A stretch of DNA of 58,000 bases from Adiantum capillus-veneris. Its lineage: Eukaryota; Streptophyta; Polypodiopsida; Polypodiales; Pteridaceae. The position numbers were made by a program, and so were the translations under genes. How positions within the stretch are numbered: position 1 is the first letter of the stretch; the number at the start of each line of letters is the position of its first letter. Location: NCBI GenBank assembly GCA_014529385.2, contig CM043960.1, positions 70,499,410 through 70,557,409 on the forward strand, given 5' to 3'. Positions 10,308 through 21,610 of this stretch are shown piece by piece. A model generated the notes under the pieces. That model did no database searches. It was not told the DNA's origin and was given only the letters and a program-made list of their open reading frames with translations.

Positions 10308-10694
10308 CCATGGGCTAGGGGAGGTTTCATGTGAGCAAGAAAGGGAGAAGAGAGCCCGGGTAAAGTTATCCAAGGCCAGTCAAGGTGAAGGGCCAAAGGG
10401 GCAATACCCATAGAGAGAGAGAAGAGAAAGCCCGAGGAGGACCTCCCTATGGACCAAATGAAAGGGGCAAGAGGCCATTCCGAGGCCGTCCGAGTAAAGG
10501 CAATGTGCAAGCAAGGGCAAGGTAAGAGCCGGGCCAAAAAAATGCAAATGAGAGGAGAGAAAATAAGAGAGAAGTGGCAGAAGAAGTCGTACAGAGAGGG
10601 ACAAAATTAGGCCAATGAGGTAGTGCAAAGATAAGCCCCCCAAAAGGGGTAAAAATGAAGGAGAAAATAAAAAATAATAAAAATTCCAAGGGGG

Positions 10695-10730
10695 CAATAG
10701 TAATGTCACTATTGCCCCCCCCCCCCCCCC
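10695..10730. repeat. palindrome, copy 2, followed by a 16-base poly-C tract
   Basis: GGGGGCAATAGT and its exact inverse flank the spacer AATGTC (arms begin at 10690). The right arm runs into a C tract at 10715-10730. Confidence 0.8.
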
Positions 10731-12524
10731 AAGTGCAAAGAGAGAAAGAGAGAGCAAAGGATGAAGCAAGGCGGTACCCCCTTCCCAAAGATACCAAATT
10801 AGGGTACCAGACGGACCAATGAGATGGAAATTTCCAAAATTGAAGACCCCCTCTATAACAGTCAAATTTTCATCAAATTAGGGCTTTTTTTTGGGCTTTT
10901 TAGTGCCGTTTGAAGCCTGCAAAGTGGAGCACTCTGACAGAGGAGTGTGCCTGTCAAAGACCTTTGTATTTTTCTTGTAAAAATGGCCATGATGATGGCA
11001 GTATAAGCCTGTGTACATGTTTGGTGAAGTGCAACCAAGCCACTGTTTCCTCGTCTTGTTGTTGTTTCCCCTTCCCCCCTTTCTCTTTCTCCTCCTCTAG
11101 TGTTTTCCCTCGGTGCCAGCTGTGCGGATGTGTGTTCCCCCCTGGACCGATGGTGTTTTGTGTGAGAGAGCGAGATTGAGTGGCTGTGTGAGTGTGCAAA
11201 GGTGGAGACAGACCGTGGCCGTAGGAGTGCGTCGTGTGGTGGATTTGTGGAGTGAGCAGTGTAAATTGAGCAGGCGGTGATCAGCTAGTGTAAGGTGTGT
11301 TTTTTGAAGGTGTTTGCCGAGAGGATAGGGGTGCTGTGGATACCCTGAGCTATAGAGAGGCCCTTGTGTTTGTGCCGGGTGTGTTCCCCCATTCCCCCTC
11401 TCCAGCGGTAGGTATTTCTACAATATGCGTTCTGGTACGAGACAATCATACTCTCTTGAAGGTTGTCCTTTTACCTAGGGTGAGTGGTGGGTGGCTATGC
11501 CAAAAGATGGTGTACTCGGGACTCTGAAACCAGTGCTTCATTTGTAGACAGATGTGTCATTTAGCAAAGGCATGTCCTTGCAGGAGATCTTGACTCGTAG
11601 CATAGGCTCAGCCTCCCCCACCCCCCAAGGCTGAAACTGCACAATAGACAGGTACCCAGGACACACAGGCTGGCACTTAAACAGAGGCCAGCTTGATGGT
11701 TGGCAGCACTACACAATTGCTGTCTATAGGGTAGGACTCACCACATCGCCCCCTGGTGTTCGATGTCTTGCAGCCCAGCAACTTGGGTTCCCACAGGGAA
11801 TTGGTTAGACCCTTTGCAGTAAGATCTCCCTGAGTCTCCCTCCAGTTCAGCTTCACCATCATCTACCACCCTCCCTCCCTCCACCTATTGATCCCTTTGA
11901 TCCACCTCCTCCACAACCCCCTCCCCCCTTCCCTAGATGCTTCCTTAGCCTCATCACTTGACCCATCCCATACTACCCCTCCGACCCATAGATTGGACAT
12001 TCATTCACCGCTTGCCGCTCACTGGGTAGTACTTTCACTATGAGCCGAATGGCTCGGGAGGGATAGCCCTACTTGAAGACACCACTTCTAATAATAGGTG
12101 TCTCTTTGTTTGCGGCAGTCTCTTGTGGATTGACCAGTTTTGACATTGGCCGAAGGTGGGATTTTTTTGACTATAGCTTCACCCATTTCCTCGACGATCC
12201 ACCCCCGACCTACATACAACTTGCTTTTGAGTTCACGTCCTCTTTCTAGTAACCATAGGCATTGAGACTCTGGATATAGCAATCGGCTTCTCCTTTTTGT
12301 TGTGTGGAAAAGACCACACAAAGTGGACCTTGCACTCAGCTCTTGACTTGCTATAGATCCAGGCTCTAGAGATCTCACACCACAGAAGGGACCTAGGCTG
12401 CATTTATACAATTGTATAATGAATATTATACGTATTATTTGAATTGTACAATGTTTTTTTGAATAATAAAGTGTAAAACGTAGAATCGAAGGAAATCTTC
12501 TATTGAAGATTGTTTGATATATAC
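10731..12524. other. intergenic DNA, no recognised gene
   Basis: GA-rich and pyrimidine-rich stretches with scattered frames up to about 107 codons (12088-12411 minus). I recognise no domain, and the frames have no supporting neighbours. Confidence 0.5.
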
Positions 12525-12920
12525 ATGTCTTTGATCAAAAGAGCGCACAACACTCTTTGTCAACAAAGTGATCAGAGACAAAAGAGAAAGCAGGTAAAAT
12601 ATTTCTTGCAATATTGTTTCTAACTTTTTCTTATGCTAAGTCGTGTTGTGCTAGAGGTTCTCCTCGCACACAGAATTAGTTTGCAGGTGCGTAGGACTAT
12701 TCCAAGGTTATGTTAACATAGTCACACTCCTTAAATAGATATACACTAGCACTTTGTCTCGTGGTTGTGTAGACCTATCGATCACACTCCAGAAAGAGCC
12801 ATAGGGAGTGTAGAATCCCACTCATGATGTATAGAGGTTCCTTCCTCACACTTTAGAAATGGGGTAGGAGTTTGTCACTTCGTGTTGTGTATGAGATTAC
12901 TCACACTTCAGAAGTTGACA
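12525..12920. repeat. hairpin-rich tract, left
   Basis: A series of short inverted repeats. Examples are CTTTGATCAAAAG near 12530, GTGCTAGAGG with CCTCGCAC near 12655, CACTCC with GGGAGTG near 12786-12811, and GTGTATGAG with CTCACAC near 12887. A similar tract occurs at 39945-40190. It may be the outer part of a transposon end. Confidence 0.55.
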
Positions 12921-13136
12921 AAATATACAAACATATCCAGAGTCATACTATCCAATATAGTTTACTTTACACGCTAGAGATAAAGTTAAACTATATTATA
13001 AATATTAAAGTATACGCATTGAGACATTTGAAGAGTGAAGGGTTAAGTTTAACTTTCTCTTCATCTACAAATCTATCAATGTTTATATTTTATTTGCATT
13101 TTGTTTATGCTTTTGTTTTATGTATTTAACTCACCT

Positions 13137-13215
13137 AAGGGTAGAAGCATGTTAACGTGTCACTGAATATGTTGTCTCGGACAGTGCTAGTTACTTGTGC
13201 TTGTTAGCATATACT
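13137..13215 (+). repeat. candidate left inverted terminal or subterminal repeat
   Basis: AAGCATGTTAACGTGTCAC followed downstream by GTGCTAGTTAC matches, in inverted orientation and in the same order, AAGCATGTTAACATGTCAC and GTGCTAGTTAAC on the minus strand of 39738-39785. The nearby phrase TGTGCTTGTTRGCATAT occurs in both places in direct orientation. The block is short, so transposon-end status is an inference. Confidence 0.45.
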
Positions 13216-13315
13216 AAAAACGGATGGGTAAGTCCTTTGAATTTCAAATGTTCCATAAAAAAATTATTTTCCCTCCTCATGTGCTTCTGTTTTCAGTACT
13301 GAAAACAACGTGGGG

Positions 13316-13318
<3 letters not shown>

Positions 13319-13355
<37 letters not shown>
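13319..13355 (+). repeat. (TC)n microsatellite
   Basis: About 18 uninterrupted TC repeats just before gene A. Confidence 0.95.
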
Positions 13356-13358
<3 letters not shown>

Positions 13359-13679
13359 CCTTGCGCCGGGAATCCTGCCTCAGAGATGGATTGTCAAAGC
13401 TGAGCTCTTTCTCTTGTTCCAACACAAACCTACAGATATGGAGAACAACCAACATTATTGCCACTAGCTCCAATGCTAGAAATGGAGCCGTACTATGATG
13501 TGATGGTAAGAAAATCTTATGTGTAGCCCTCCCAACCCAAATGAGGTCATTGGTTTTGTTGGTCACATCTATAGTTTTGTGAGGGTATTTGTTCATGGTA
13601 TGTGTATATTACAGCATCAAGTGTTGATAGCTATACATTTAAGTGATTTTAAGTAAGTAACATATTATGCACGTCTACA

Positions 13680-16600
13680 GTTCTTAGGAAAAAGCAGAAG
13701 AGAGCCACTACAGGCAAATCCCAAGATCCAGCTCTTTTTGTAATCAGGGAATATGAGAGATAAGAAAGAGGAAACAGCACGAGCAGAAACAAATGAAATT
13801 TGAGCCACAACATCATGCCCTCAACGATGAGGAGAGAAGAAAATCTCCTCCGAGATTGTGAGAGATTTCAAGAGTAGGACTGAAGGTTTTAGTACAGAAG
13901 TAAAGTGGGAAGTCTGGAATCTTGTTGCTCGACATCCGCATGTTCGGGCAATCCATGATGAGTCTTTCGAGGAGGAGGCTGTTGTATAGACCGCAATTGT
14001 CTCCAATGTCTGTAGCACATTGGCTACCATCAAGCAACCAGGTTTCACTCAGGAGTTTTTTTGAAGAATGCAGCATTGCAGATGATGTTGAATTCAAAGG
14101 AAAACATGCCTATTGCAAAAATTTCCAGGGTCCTAAATGTCAATTGTCGCACCTTGCACAAGGCAAGATATGATAGACAATGCATGATGTTGATGGTCGA
14201 TTGTTTTCATTGGTTGCATGTCACAAGAAACACCATCATAGCCCTATCACAGATGAAATGAAGGAATTGGTCTACACATTTTGGAAAGTGGAGACTCGTG
14301 TTTCAGTGAACAAGAAGGATGTTTGTCGAAAGAGGATGGGGAGGAAAAGGTACATAGAACACCCTGTGCACCTCCTAGATGAGCCTCAGGTGATCAATCA
14401 AATACTTGTACCATAACTTATGCCTTTTATGCATTGCATCTCTAGTGCATAGTAACTTGTACATGCTGATCAATAGCATACTGATCTATAGACTTTTGCT
14501 AGTTAGCATATAGATTGTGCTAGTTAGCATATTGACTGTGCTAGTTAGCATATGGAGTATGCTAGTTAGCATGCCTTGGTTTCTAAATAGCATACAAAGC
14601 TAGTCGATTAACACAATATGTATGCTAATTAACATGCTAGTTAGCATATGGAGTATGCTGGTTAGCATATGGTATGTGCTAGCTAGCATGCTTTGTGCTC
14701 TACCTAGCATACATAATTACCTGGTAAACACAAGATATATGCTAATTAACACTCTTTATGCTAGTTAAAATACGATGTTGCATGCACATTAGGATGTTGA
14801 TTGTGCTATTTAACACTATGATTTGTTTTCATGAAAATGCTGGATGTCCTAGTTAGCAATCTGAATACTGGTCATCATTTGGATGTTGCAGGTTGAGTTC
14901 TTTTCCAGATTGCAAGATTGGCATGAGAATGTTTGAGATGTTGAAGCCATTCTTTTGTAGGCGGCTGAAGTATAGATACACATGCTATTGCGAATACCAT
15001 GTGAAAATGTCATTTTTGGAGGACACACTTGACCACATGCGCTCTCGTGCTTTTGGGCTGCATAGAGCAGGTTGTGACTGTATATGCAGTATTTGTGCCC
15101 CAAGTGAGAAAATTAGCAAGGGTTGCTTGGATTCACATCACACGTTCAAAGGTGTCACACATATGTGGGAGTCTGTTCTATGTCCAAAGCCCGCAGATGC
15201 AGTTTTCCATAGAAGGGAATGCCTGATGGGAGAGTGTTTGACATGTGGAGTGAATAGGTTGGAATTATGCTGCTTGGAGACAACAAAGCCAGTTAATAGT
15301 GTTAATGTGAAAGTATTTGCATATGTACAAGATCAAGACAAGTAAGGAAATAGTAACAAAAGAAAATATATTTCGCACAAAGAAACGTAGTGCTGGGAGT
15401 TTCTTCAACTCTTGAAGACCAAGTTGGAGCTCTTTATCACTCATAACTATGTGGGTCGATGGCAAGGACAACAATTCAAGGATTGCCTTCTGTGGTTTTC
15501 AAAAAATGTCATCGTGTCAGTTGTTGATTTTGCAGAGAATTATGCCTTCAAGTAACAAAATGAGATTCAGTCAATGCATTGGCACTCTAGTAAAGTAACC
15601 ATTTTTGTAAATAACATACGACCGCAGGGCAGGGGAGGTAGTCAAAACCATCCACTTATTCATATCAGATGACAAGGTGCATGACACGTTGTTCGTGCAA
15701 CACTGCTTCATGCTACACCATGACTGGTTACAATAAGAGGGTGTCACTCCTAAGCAACATTGGGTGTAGTGTGATGGTGCGGCCTCGTAGTTCAAGGGAG
15801 CCAGGACTTTTTAGTTCGTTGTAAGATATGGTGGACTCACAGAGATGGAGATGAGCTGGTTCTTCTTTGGATCAGGGCACAACAAGGGAGAGCATGATGG
15901 TGCAGTAGCAGTTGTGAAAAGAACCTTGACCCATGAACATCTAAAACCTAATGGAGCTATTTTGCAGTGTGTAGCTGATGTGGTTGCTTTTTTGCAAGCC
16001 AGCTTGTCACAGGGAGCACCTTCACACTATCCTTCAAAAGAAAGGGAATGTGCCCGTGCGTTTTGGGAGGCTAAAGAGGGGGAAGTGAACAAGAGGTGAT
16101 GTGGAATTGTGCCACTGTGGCAAAAACTCACTCTCTGCATGCTTTTCGTGGTCACAACCCTGGGGATCCAATTTCTCTTGCAACAAGAGCCTTGGAATGC
16201 TTTTGTGATGCATGCATGCACGGAAGATGGAATCACTACGTCAATAAAGCTCACGTGTAGCCTTGGGATTATCATACTCTACTGCCAATACCTGATGAGG
16301 CTGTGTCAGATTCTGAGCCGGAAGATGAAGCAGTTACCTACAATGACTTCACGTACAAAGGTCATCATGATGTGTTGAGTAGCACTCTATGTGCTGGCAA
16401 CACATTTGTTGTAAATCCAGATGCTTCGACCAACGTCGAGGATGTGGATTTCTACCTGGTCAAGTGTGTTGCAGCAAAGGAGAAGGTGGAGAAGGGGTAC
16501 CTCAATGAGTGGGGCAATGAAATTGATAGAGGCTCACATAGTGTGCAAGGTCTATATTATGAGAAATTGGATGCATACACCTTCAAGCTAGACCACAAGC

Positions 16601-16740
16601 AGCCCATCGTCCATGTTCTTTCACATCTGGTACGATGTATCAAAATACCCATGGAGCACATCCCAAGGAGACGGCATGTGTACACAATCAACCTAGAAAG
16701 CTATGAAGCAATCTATAATAGCATGCCCTTCAGATTTTAA
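13680..16740 (+). pseudogene. gene A: DDE-transposase-like protein, degenerate, with one visible intron
   Basis: This is a long decayed coding region spread over changing frames. From 14061 it has a helix-turn-helix-like stretch (AKISRVLNVNCRTLHKA), then ETRVSVNKKDV and GRKRYIEHP. A plausible intron runs 14390-14891 (CAG|GT...TTGCAG|G). The next exon has a Cys-rich part (CDCICSIC, CLMGECLTCGV) and WESVLCPKP. The core shows VSVVDFAENY (Asp 15526-15528), CDGAAS-stop-FK (Asp 15773-15775), and FGSGHNKGEHDG (Asp 15896-15898), an acid triad arranged as in RNase-H-fold transposases. The final part (16303-16740) includes YLVKCVAAKE and HVLSHLVRCIKIP. From memory it resembles an uncharacterised protein family repeated in plant genomes; I have not verified this. 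Stops and shifts show it is not functional. Confidence 0.6.
14453..14860. repeat. palindromic GCTAGTTAGCATA array inside the gene A intron
   Basis: Repeated TATGCTAGTTAGCATA-like units, many of them separated by half-units, fill most of the predicted intron 14390-14891. They belong to the same family as the arrays at 17.2, 25.2 and 28.3 kb. Confidence 0.8.
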
Positions 16741-16833
16741 GTTGTAATCACTCCATCTTCAATATACTTCTTGCTCGCAGATAATGCAGTTTTATCAAAA
16801 ACTTGGGTATCTTATGTCTCTTGTGTCCTTTGT

Positions 16834-16925
16834 GTATACATGGCTTTGGTGTCTATCAGAGAGGGGTCTCAGTGCTTTGCGTATACATGGCTTTAGTGTC
16901 TATTAGAGAGGGGTCTCAGTTTAAG
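16834..16925. repeat. tandem duplication, 47-bp unit
   Basis: GTATACATGGCTTTRGTGTC plus the following bases through GGGGTCTCAGT is repeated, starting at 16834 and 16881, with two or three mismatches. It lies just after the end of gene A. Confidence 0.85.
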
Positions 16926-17209
16926 AGAGATCATTTGTAGAACCTATCTCATTAAACCTAGAGGATCTGAGCTCATTAAGAAAATGTAGAACTCTAGAGC
17001 GGTGATCAAACAAGCTCAATTTCCGCCTCCTTTGGTGTCTTACAATTTACACTTTTTACAATAGGACTCCATACGGTTTGGCTAGGTAGCCCACAAATAT
17101 AAGTGAAAACTATAAAAGAAGGCACACCCAACTTATAAGAAAGGCATCAGGGTTTGGAAAGATGTGTAGAAAGAATGCTAGTGGCTTGAACAGAATGATA
17201 ATAAGAAGG
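16926..17209. other. spacer, nothing recognised
   Basis: Short AT-rich sequence between the 47-bp duplication and the palindrome array. Confidence 0.5.
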
Positions 17210-17864
17210 TATGCTAATTGTGTTCTATGGGTATGCTAGTTAGCATAAATGGTATGCTAATTACCATTTTTATGCTAGTTAGCATAAACAATGTGCTAAT
17301 TAGCATACCTTTTGCTCGTTTTCAAGGAGAAGAGATGGCAGCTTCCTGTATACTGTGTATGCTAATGCTAATTAGCATACTATTTATGCTGATTAGCATA
17401 AACTTATATATGCTTGTTAGCATAAACAGTATGCTAATTAGCATAACTTTGGTGGTTTTCAAGGAGAAGAGATGGTAGCTTTCTGTATATTGTGTATGCT
17501 GATTAGTATACTATGGTGTGAGTGGAATGCTAATTAGCATACTGTTTATGCCAACTGGCATTGCCTACTAGCATTGCTTACTCGTATAAATAGTATGAAA
17601 ATTAGCATACCCTTGCTGGTTTAGGAGAGAAGAGATGGCAGCTTTCTATATACTATGTATGCTAATTAGCATACCTTTGCTAGATTCAAGGAGAAGAGAT
17701 GGTCGCTTCAGTTCACTGTGTATTCTAATTAGCATACTATTTATGCCAGTTGGCATAAACATTATACTAATTAGCATACCTTTGTTGGTTTTAAGGAGAA
17801 GAGATGACAACTTTCTATATACTGTGTGTTCTAATTAGCATGCTATGTTGTGAGTGAAAGTTGA
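17210..17864. repeat. TATGCTAATTAGCATA palindrome array, left half
   Basis: Perfect 16-bp palindromes (for example 17658-17673) and variants such as TATGCCAGTTGGCATA (17742-17757) recur between copies of a spacer phrase AAGGAGAAGAGATGGCAGC. The array is cut at 17864 by the gypsy element and resumes at 25185. Confidence 0.88.
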
Positions 17865-18539
17865 TGTTATGAGACTGGGCACCCTCCTGTTGTAGTGGTT
17901 AGCTGCAATTGGGATAGATGGCGTAATGGTTAATTATGTGTTGTCTATTTATTTTTCTAATTGAGTTGATGATGATGATTTTGTAGAGTGGAATGCGGGG
18001 AGTTGATGAAGAGGTGCTGGAAATTACTCTTGGCCATTTTATATTCGCACAGTATTTTAGAATTTCATTTCAATAAGCCATTATGGCTCTGTAAATAGTT
18101 GTAGTGGGAACTCCCCTTATGGGTCATGCAAGAACTAATGCGCTTGACTCAGTTACAAAAGTGAAGTGGTTGTAAAAGAGGGGCCTCAATTTTTGGCACC
18201 TTAAATTCACAAATAATATATTAAATATCAACTCCACAAGAGAGGTGCCGTGGAGTTTGGGGCTATATTTAGAACTTTCTCTTACAGATTCTCTTTTCTA
18301 CTCTCTTATGCTATGTTCTATTTGCTGTGTACTTTCTAATCAAGTCTCCATCCCTTACAATTCTCTTACATACTCTTACAAGGTTGTCTATGTCAATTCT
18401 ATGTTTTGTGTGTGTGTGTCATAGTCTAGGTGTATGTGTGTGCTTGGAAATTGGGAAAATAGGTGGACAGGTTGATGGTGATGTTTGTGAGCATGTGTTG
18501 AATAGCTTAAGCAATCGATCTCCCCCTCTTCACCCAACA
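17865..18539 (+). repeat. gypsy 5' LTR
   Basis: It matches 24547-25184 at most positions, with about nine differences in the first 220 bases by eye. The right LTR lacks a segment of about 20 bases near 18085. A GT-rich stretch lies at 18407-18440. The LTR ends in CA directly before the primer site. Confidence 0.9.
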
Positions 18540-18540
18540 G

Positions 18541-18552
18541 TGGTATCAAAGC
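18541..18552 (+). other. gypsy primer binding site
   Basis: TGGTATCAAAGC lies one base after the 5' LTR. It differs from the standard initiator tRNA-Met site by one base (A for G). Confidence 0.82.
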
Positions 18553-19271
18553 TTCGGGTTTGAGAAAATCCGCACAATCGAATTCCAATTCTGAAGAGAA
18601 ATTTTCTATTGGCAATATCAGATTTACAAACTATAGCTAATCAGTGATCAATGGCTAAATCAACAAATTAATCAGCTTCATCAACGAGAATTGGTATGCT
18701 CAATTTCAATTCTAATTGATGGCTAAATTCCAGTAGATTGTGAAGGCGAGGGAGAGAGCAAGAGTCGAGTCCGACATCGGAGAAATTAGAAAGAAGTTGG
18801 ATGGCCAAAACATGCTATAGATTAAATAGTATCAAGACAGAGATTAAAAGAAGAATGGTTTGCGAGATCCTTCGAAGTTGATAGGAGGAATCAAAGCTGT
18901 CGGCAATCCACCAACCGTGACGCTACAAATGATAGAAACGAGGAGTTCCGAGGAATAAAAGAAAATCAATTCTTGTGAAGGGCTGCCACCGCTGACGGTC
19001 GTGGGAAACACCTCTTGCAAGCAATAGAGCAACACCTTTGGCCCTGCTCAAACTTTGCAAGGTCGGCATGGGACAGAGCACCCTGGCATGAGGATGCTTT
19101 TCTTCTACTGCCGCGAGGGCTGAATTCGTTTCTGCACAGCCTTGTCGATCTCCCCCTCTCTGCTCGCGCTGTTGGCCACTTTCTGCACGCCATGCAATGG
19201 CTACAAACCTTTTGTAAAAGGTGTGGCCTTAGTTAAAACTATCGGCCGGCCACCCAAACCTTTTGTAAAAG

Positions 19272-19310
<39 letters not shown>

Positions 19311-20000
19311 ATTATTAAGAACATATACACCCCTTCTCTAACTCCCTTAGTCGATCTCCAAACCTTTTGTAAAAGGTGTGGCCTTAGTTAAAACTATTGG
19401 CCGGCCACCCAACTCAAGAATGCACCCCCCCCCCCCCCCCTATTATTAAGAATATATACACCCCTTCTCTAACTCCCTTTGTCGATCTCCCCCTCTTCTC
19501 CCAACCAGTAAAGAAATCAAGCCACCGACTCCCTTGGCCGCATAATCTCAAAAAAAAAATCTCTCTTGCTGTTCAATGGAAAAATTGGCCGCCCATTCCT
19601 TGCCAATCATCTCCTACAACCTTTGGTTGTTCACTCTTCGTCATTATAGTTTCCAGAACTATGCTTTAACCAAAGATAGTCGACTCTATGAACCGAATTT
19701 TACAGTGAAAGCTAAATTATTTTGTCGATTACCATTATTTTTTAGGATATGAGAGATCGGGTGCCATGAAATTCGACCGACTCGCAGATGCACTGTCGAA
19801 CCGCTCACTTTTTTGGCAATTTCCTAGTGCATCACCATTCTGGAGTGGACGTCGCCGTAATTTCTCAGCTAAGTACATTACATTTCTGTCATTTATTTTA
19901 CTCCCTTGTTCCGCATATTGCATTCGTAAATATCACCATGTAGCCTTTTTAAGCATTACTATTTAAAAACACAAAAAAATAAAATAAAAAACACGCAATC
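18553..20000 (+). other. gypsy leader with tandem duplication and poly-C tracts
   Basis: A 1.45-kb untranslated leader. A block of about 150 bp is tandemly duplicated (about 19206-19357 and 19359-19490). Each copy carries CCTTTTGTAAAAGG, a GGCCGGCC-containing phrase, a poly-C tract (37 bases at 19274-19310; 16 bases at 19425-19440) and ATTATTAAGAA. No coding function is seen. Confidence 0.75.
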
Positions 20001-21140
20001 ATGGCACACCTTCCTCAGGCACCCACGATTGCTGAACAAATTCTAAATCTAAAACAATCCCTCACATATGAACGCATGCGAAGGCAAGAACTTGAAGATA
20101 AATTATTGCATTTTACACGCATAGAATCTGCACTGATACCCAAGCAAAACAGAATTAGCAAAAAATCCTTCACTTTCAAGGATTTTGATGGCACTAAAGA
20201 TGCTAGCATGGTTCTAGCATGGGTTTGTCAGCTAGATGCTTCCTCGGGCATGAAATGGTAAAATGTGCATCAAATTATCTCACTAGTAGTGTTGCATTGT
20301 GGTGGAACGCCACCAAACAGCATGGGAAAAGACCACATACCTGGCATGCATTAAAAAAAGTGTTTTTACCTCAATTTTTGTCCACACAATACAAAGCTAA
20401 AGCACGGCATCTCTATGATTTAATTCGGCAGGGTTGAAATGAAGGATGTACAGGGTTACACTTATCGTTTTTGGAACTGTTTAATTCAATTGCAACCTAT
20501 TGAGCATGTTAGTCGCTGGAAATTGAAGCGTAAATACATATCAGGCTTGGCACTACAAATTGGTGCTAAGGTAGATATGTTTGAACCAGATTCTCTGTCA
20601 AAGGCTATCAATTTGTCTCTCAATGCAGAAAAGATGAAAGATGGACAACCCTCTCACGTTGATCAAACTGTTAACACTAACCGTAACAAGAGACCTCCTT
20701 TCTCTACTAACTTTGACAGAAAGAAACATCAAAGCCGTACTTTTTTCAAGAGATGCAGATTTGAAAATTCTCCTATAACTACCTAGCCCCATAGCAACAA
20801 CAACAACAACAACAACACGCAGCAACAAGCCAACCAAAATTCTTTCAATCAATGTCCTACTCCAAATTCTAATGGTAACAAAAAGGTGAAGTGTTTTAAA
20901 TGTTTTCAGTATCGTCACTATGTAGATAAGTGCCCAAATGGTCCTGCTAAGGACAATGGTCAATCCAATGGCCACTCCAATGGAGTCAACAAAAATTCAA
21001 GTAAAAAACCCTTCAACAAAAACCGCCCCAATGGAGCTACTCTCAACCTCATTGAAGATGCTACTCCCGACAACAATGAAGTGGAAGCTAACTACAGTGA
21101 GGGATATGATCGTGATTATGATAACGATGACAACCCATGT
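20001..21140 (+). pseudogene. gypsy gag (frameshifted)
   Basis: Gag forms the particle. The ATG at 20001 opens MAHLPQAPTIAEQ with a short predicted coiled segment, and the retrotransposon gag domain follows. A frameshift near 20215-20250 and a second near 20435 separate FKDFDGTKDASM, LTSSVALWWNATKQ and KDVQGYTYRFWN. An (AAC)n tract lies at 20797-20817. The CX2CX4HX4C zinc knuckle (CFKCFQYRHYVDKC) is intact at 20890-20931. The start is chosen because it is the first ATG ahead of the domain in the right frame. Confidence 0.88.
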
Positions 21141-21610
21141 TTAGGTACTCTTATATCTCGTCACACTTTGTTTAAAGTGCAAGGCACTGTTAAGGGTGAA
21201 AGTTCACCATTCTGTTAGATGATGCTAGAAGCCATGATTTTATTTCTACACGCTTGGCACAACAACTATCTCTCTTTGAAATCTCATCACCTCACAAAGT
21301 CAAAACTATTTTTAATAATCAACATTTTAATTGTAAAACCCAAGTCACTGTTGAATTTTGCATTGGTGAATTTACACAAGCAAGAACATTTCTGGTAGCA
21401 CCATTGCATGGTCTTGATATGATTTTGGGAATGCCATTTTGTCATGAATTTGACCCGTTGATTAATTATAAAACACGTACAATGTCTCTAACGCATAATA
21501 ATAAATTTTTTTCCATCCAAGCAACACTAGCACATCAAGAATTTCCACTCCTCTCTTATAGTCAAGCCAAAAGAGAAATTCAGAAACAGGGAAAACATAT
21601 TTGGTGTTGA
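21141..21610 (+). pseudogene. gypsy aspartic protease (altered active site)
   Basis: The retropepsin fold pattern is visible from about 21150: TLFKVQGTV, then LLDDARSHDFIS, and the second landmark GLDMILGMPF. The usual Asp-Ser-Gly-Ala active-site loop reads Asp-Asp-Ala-Arg, so the catalytic Asp is present but the conserved Gly is lost. A frameshift near 21210-21220 and a stop at 21608-21610 also break the chain. Confidence 0.85.

Noticed and set aside
10046-10865. Overlapping minus-strand frames up to 163 codons
   Set aside because: They run through poly-C/G tracts and low-complexity purine DNA and give Gly and Pro/Leu runs. No domain is recognised, and overlapping frames are equally long, so they are composition artefacts.
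12088-12411. 107-codon minus-strand frame
   Set aside because: The length is only slightly above chance, with no known motif and no continuation on either side. I left it unannotated.
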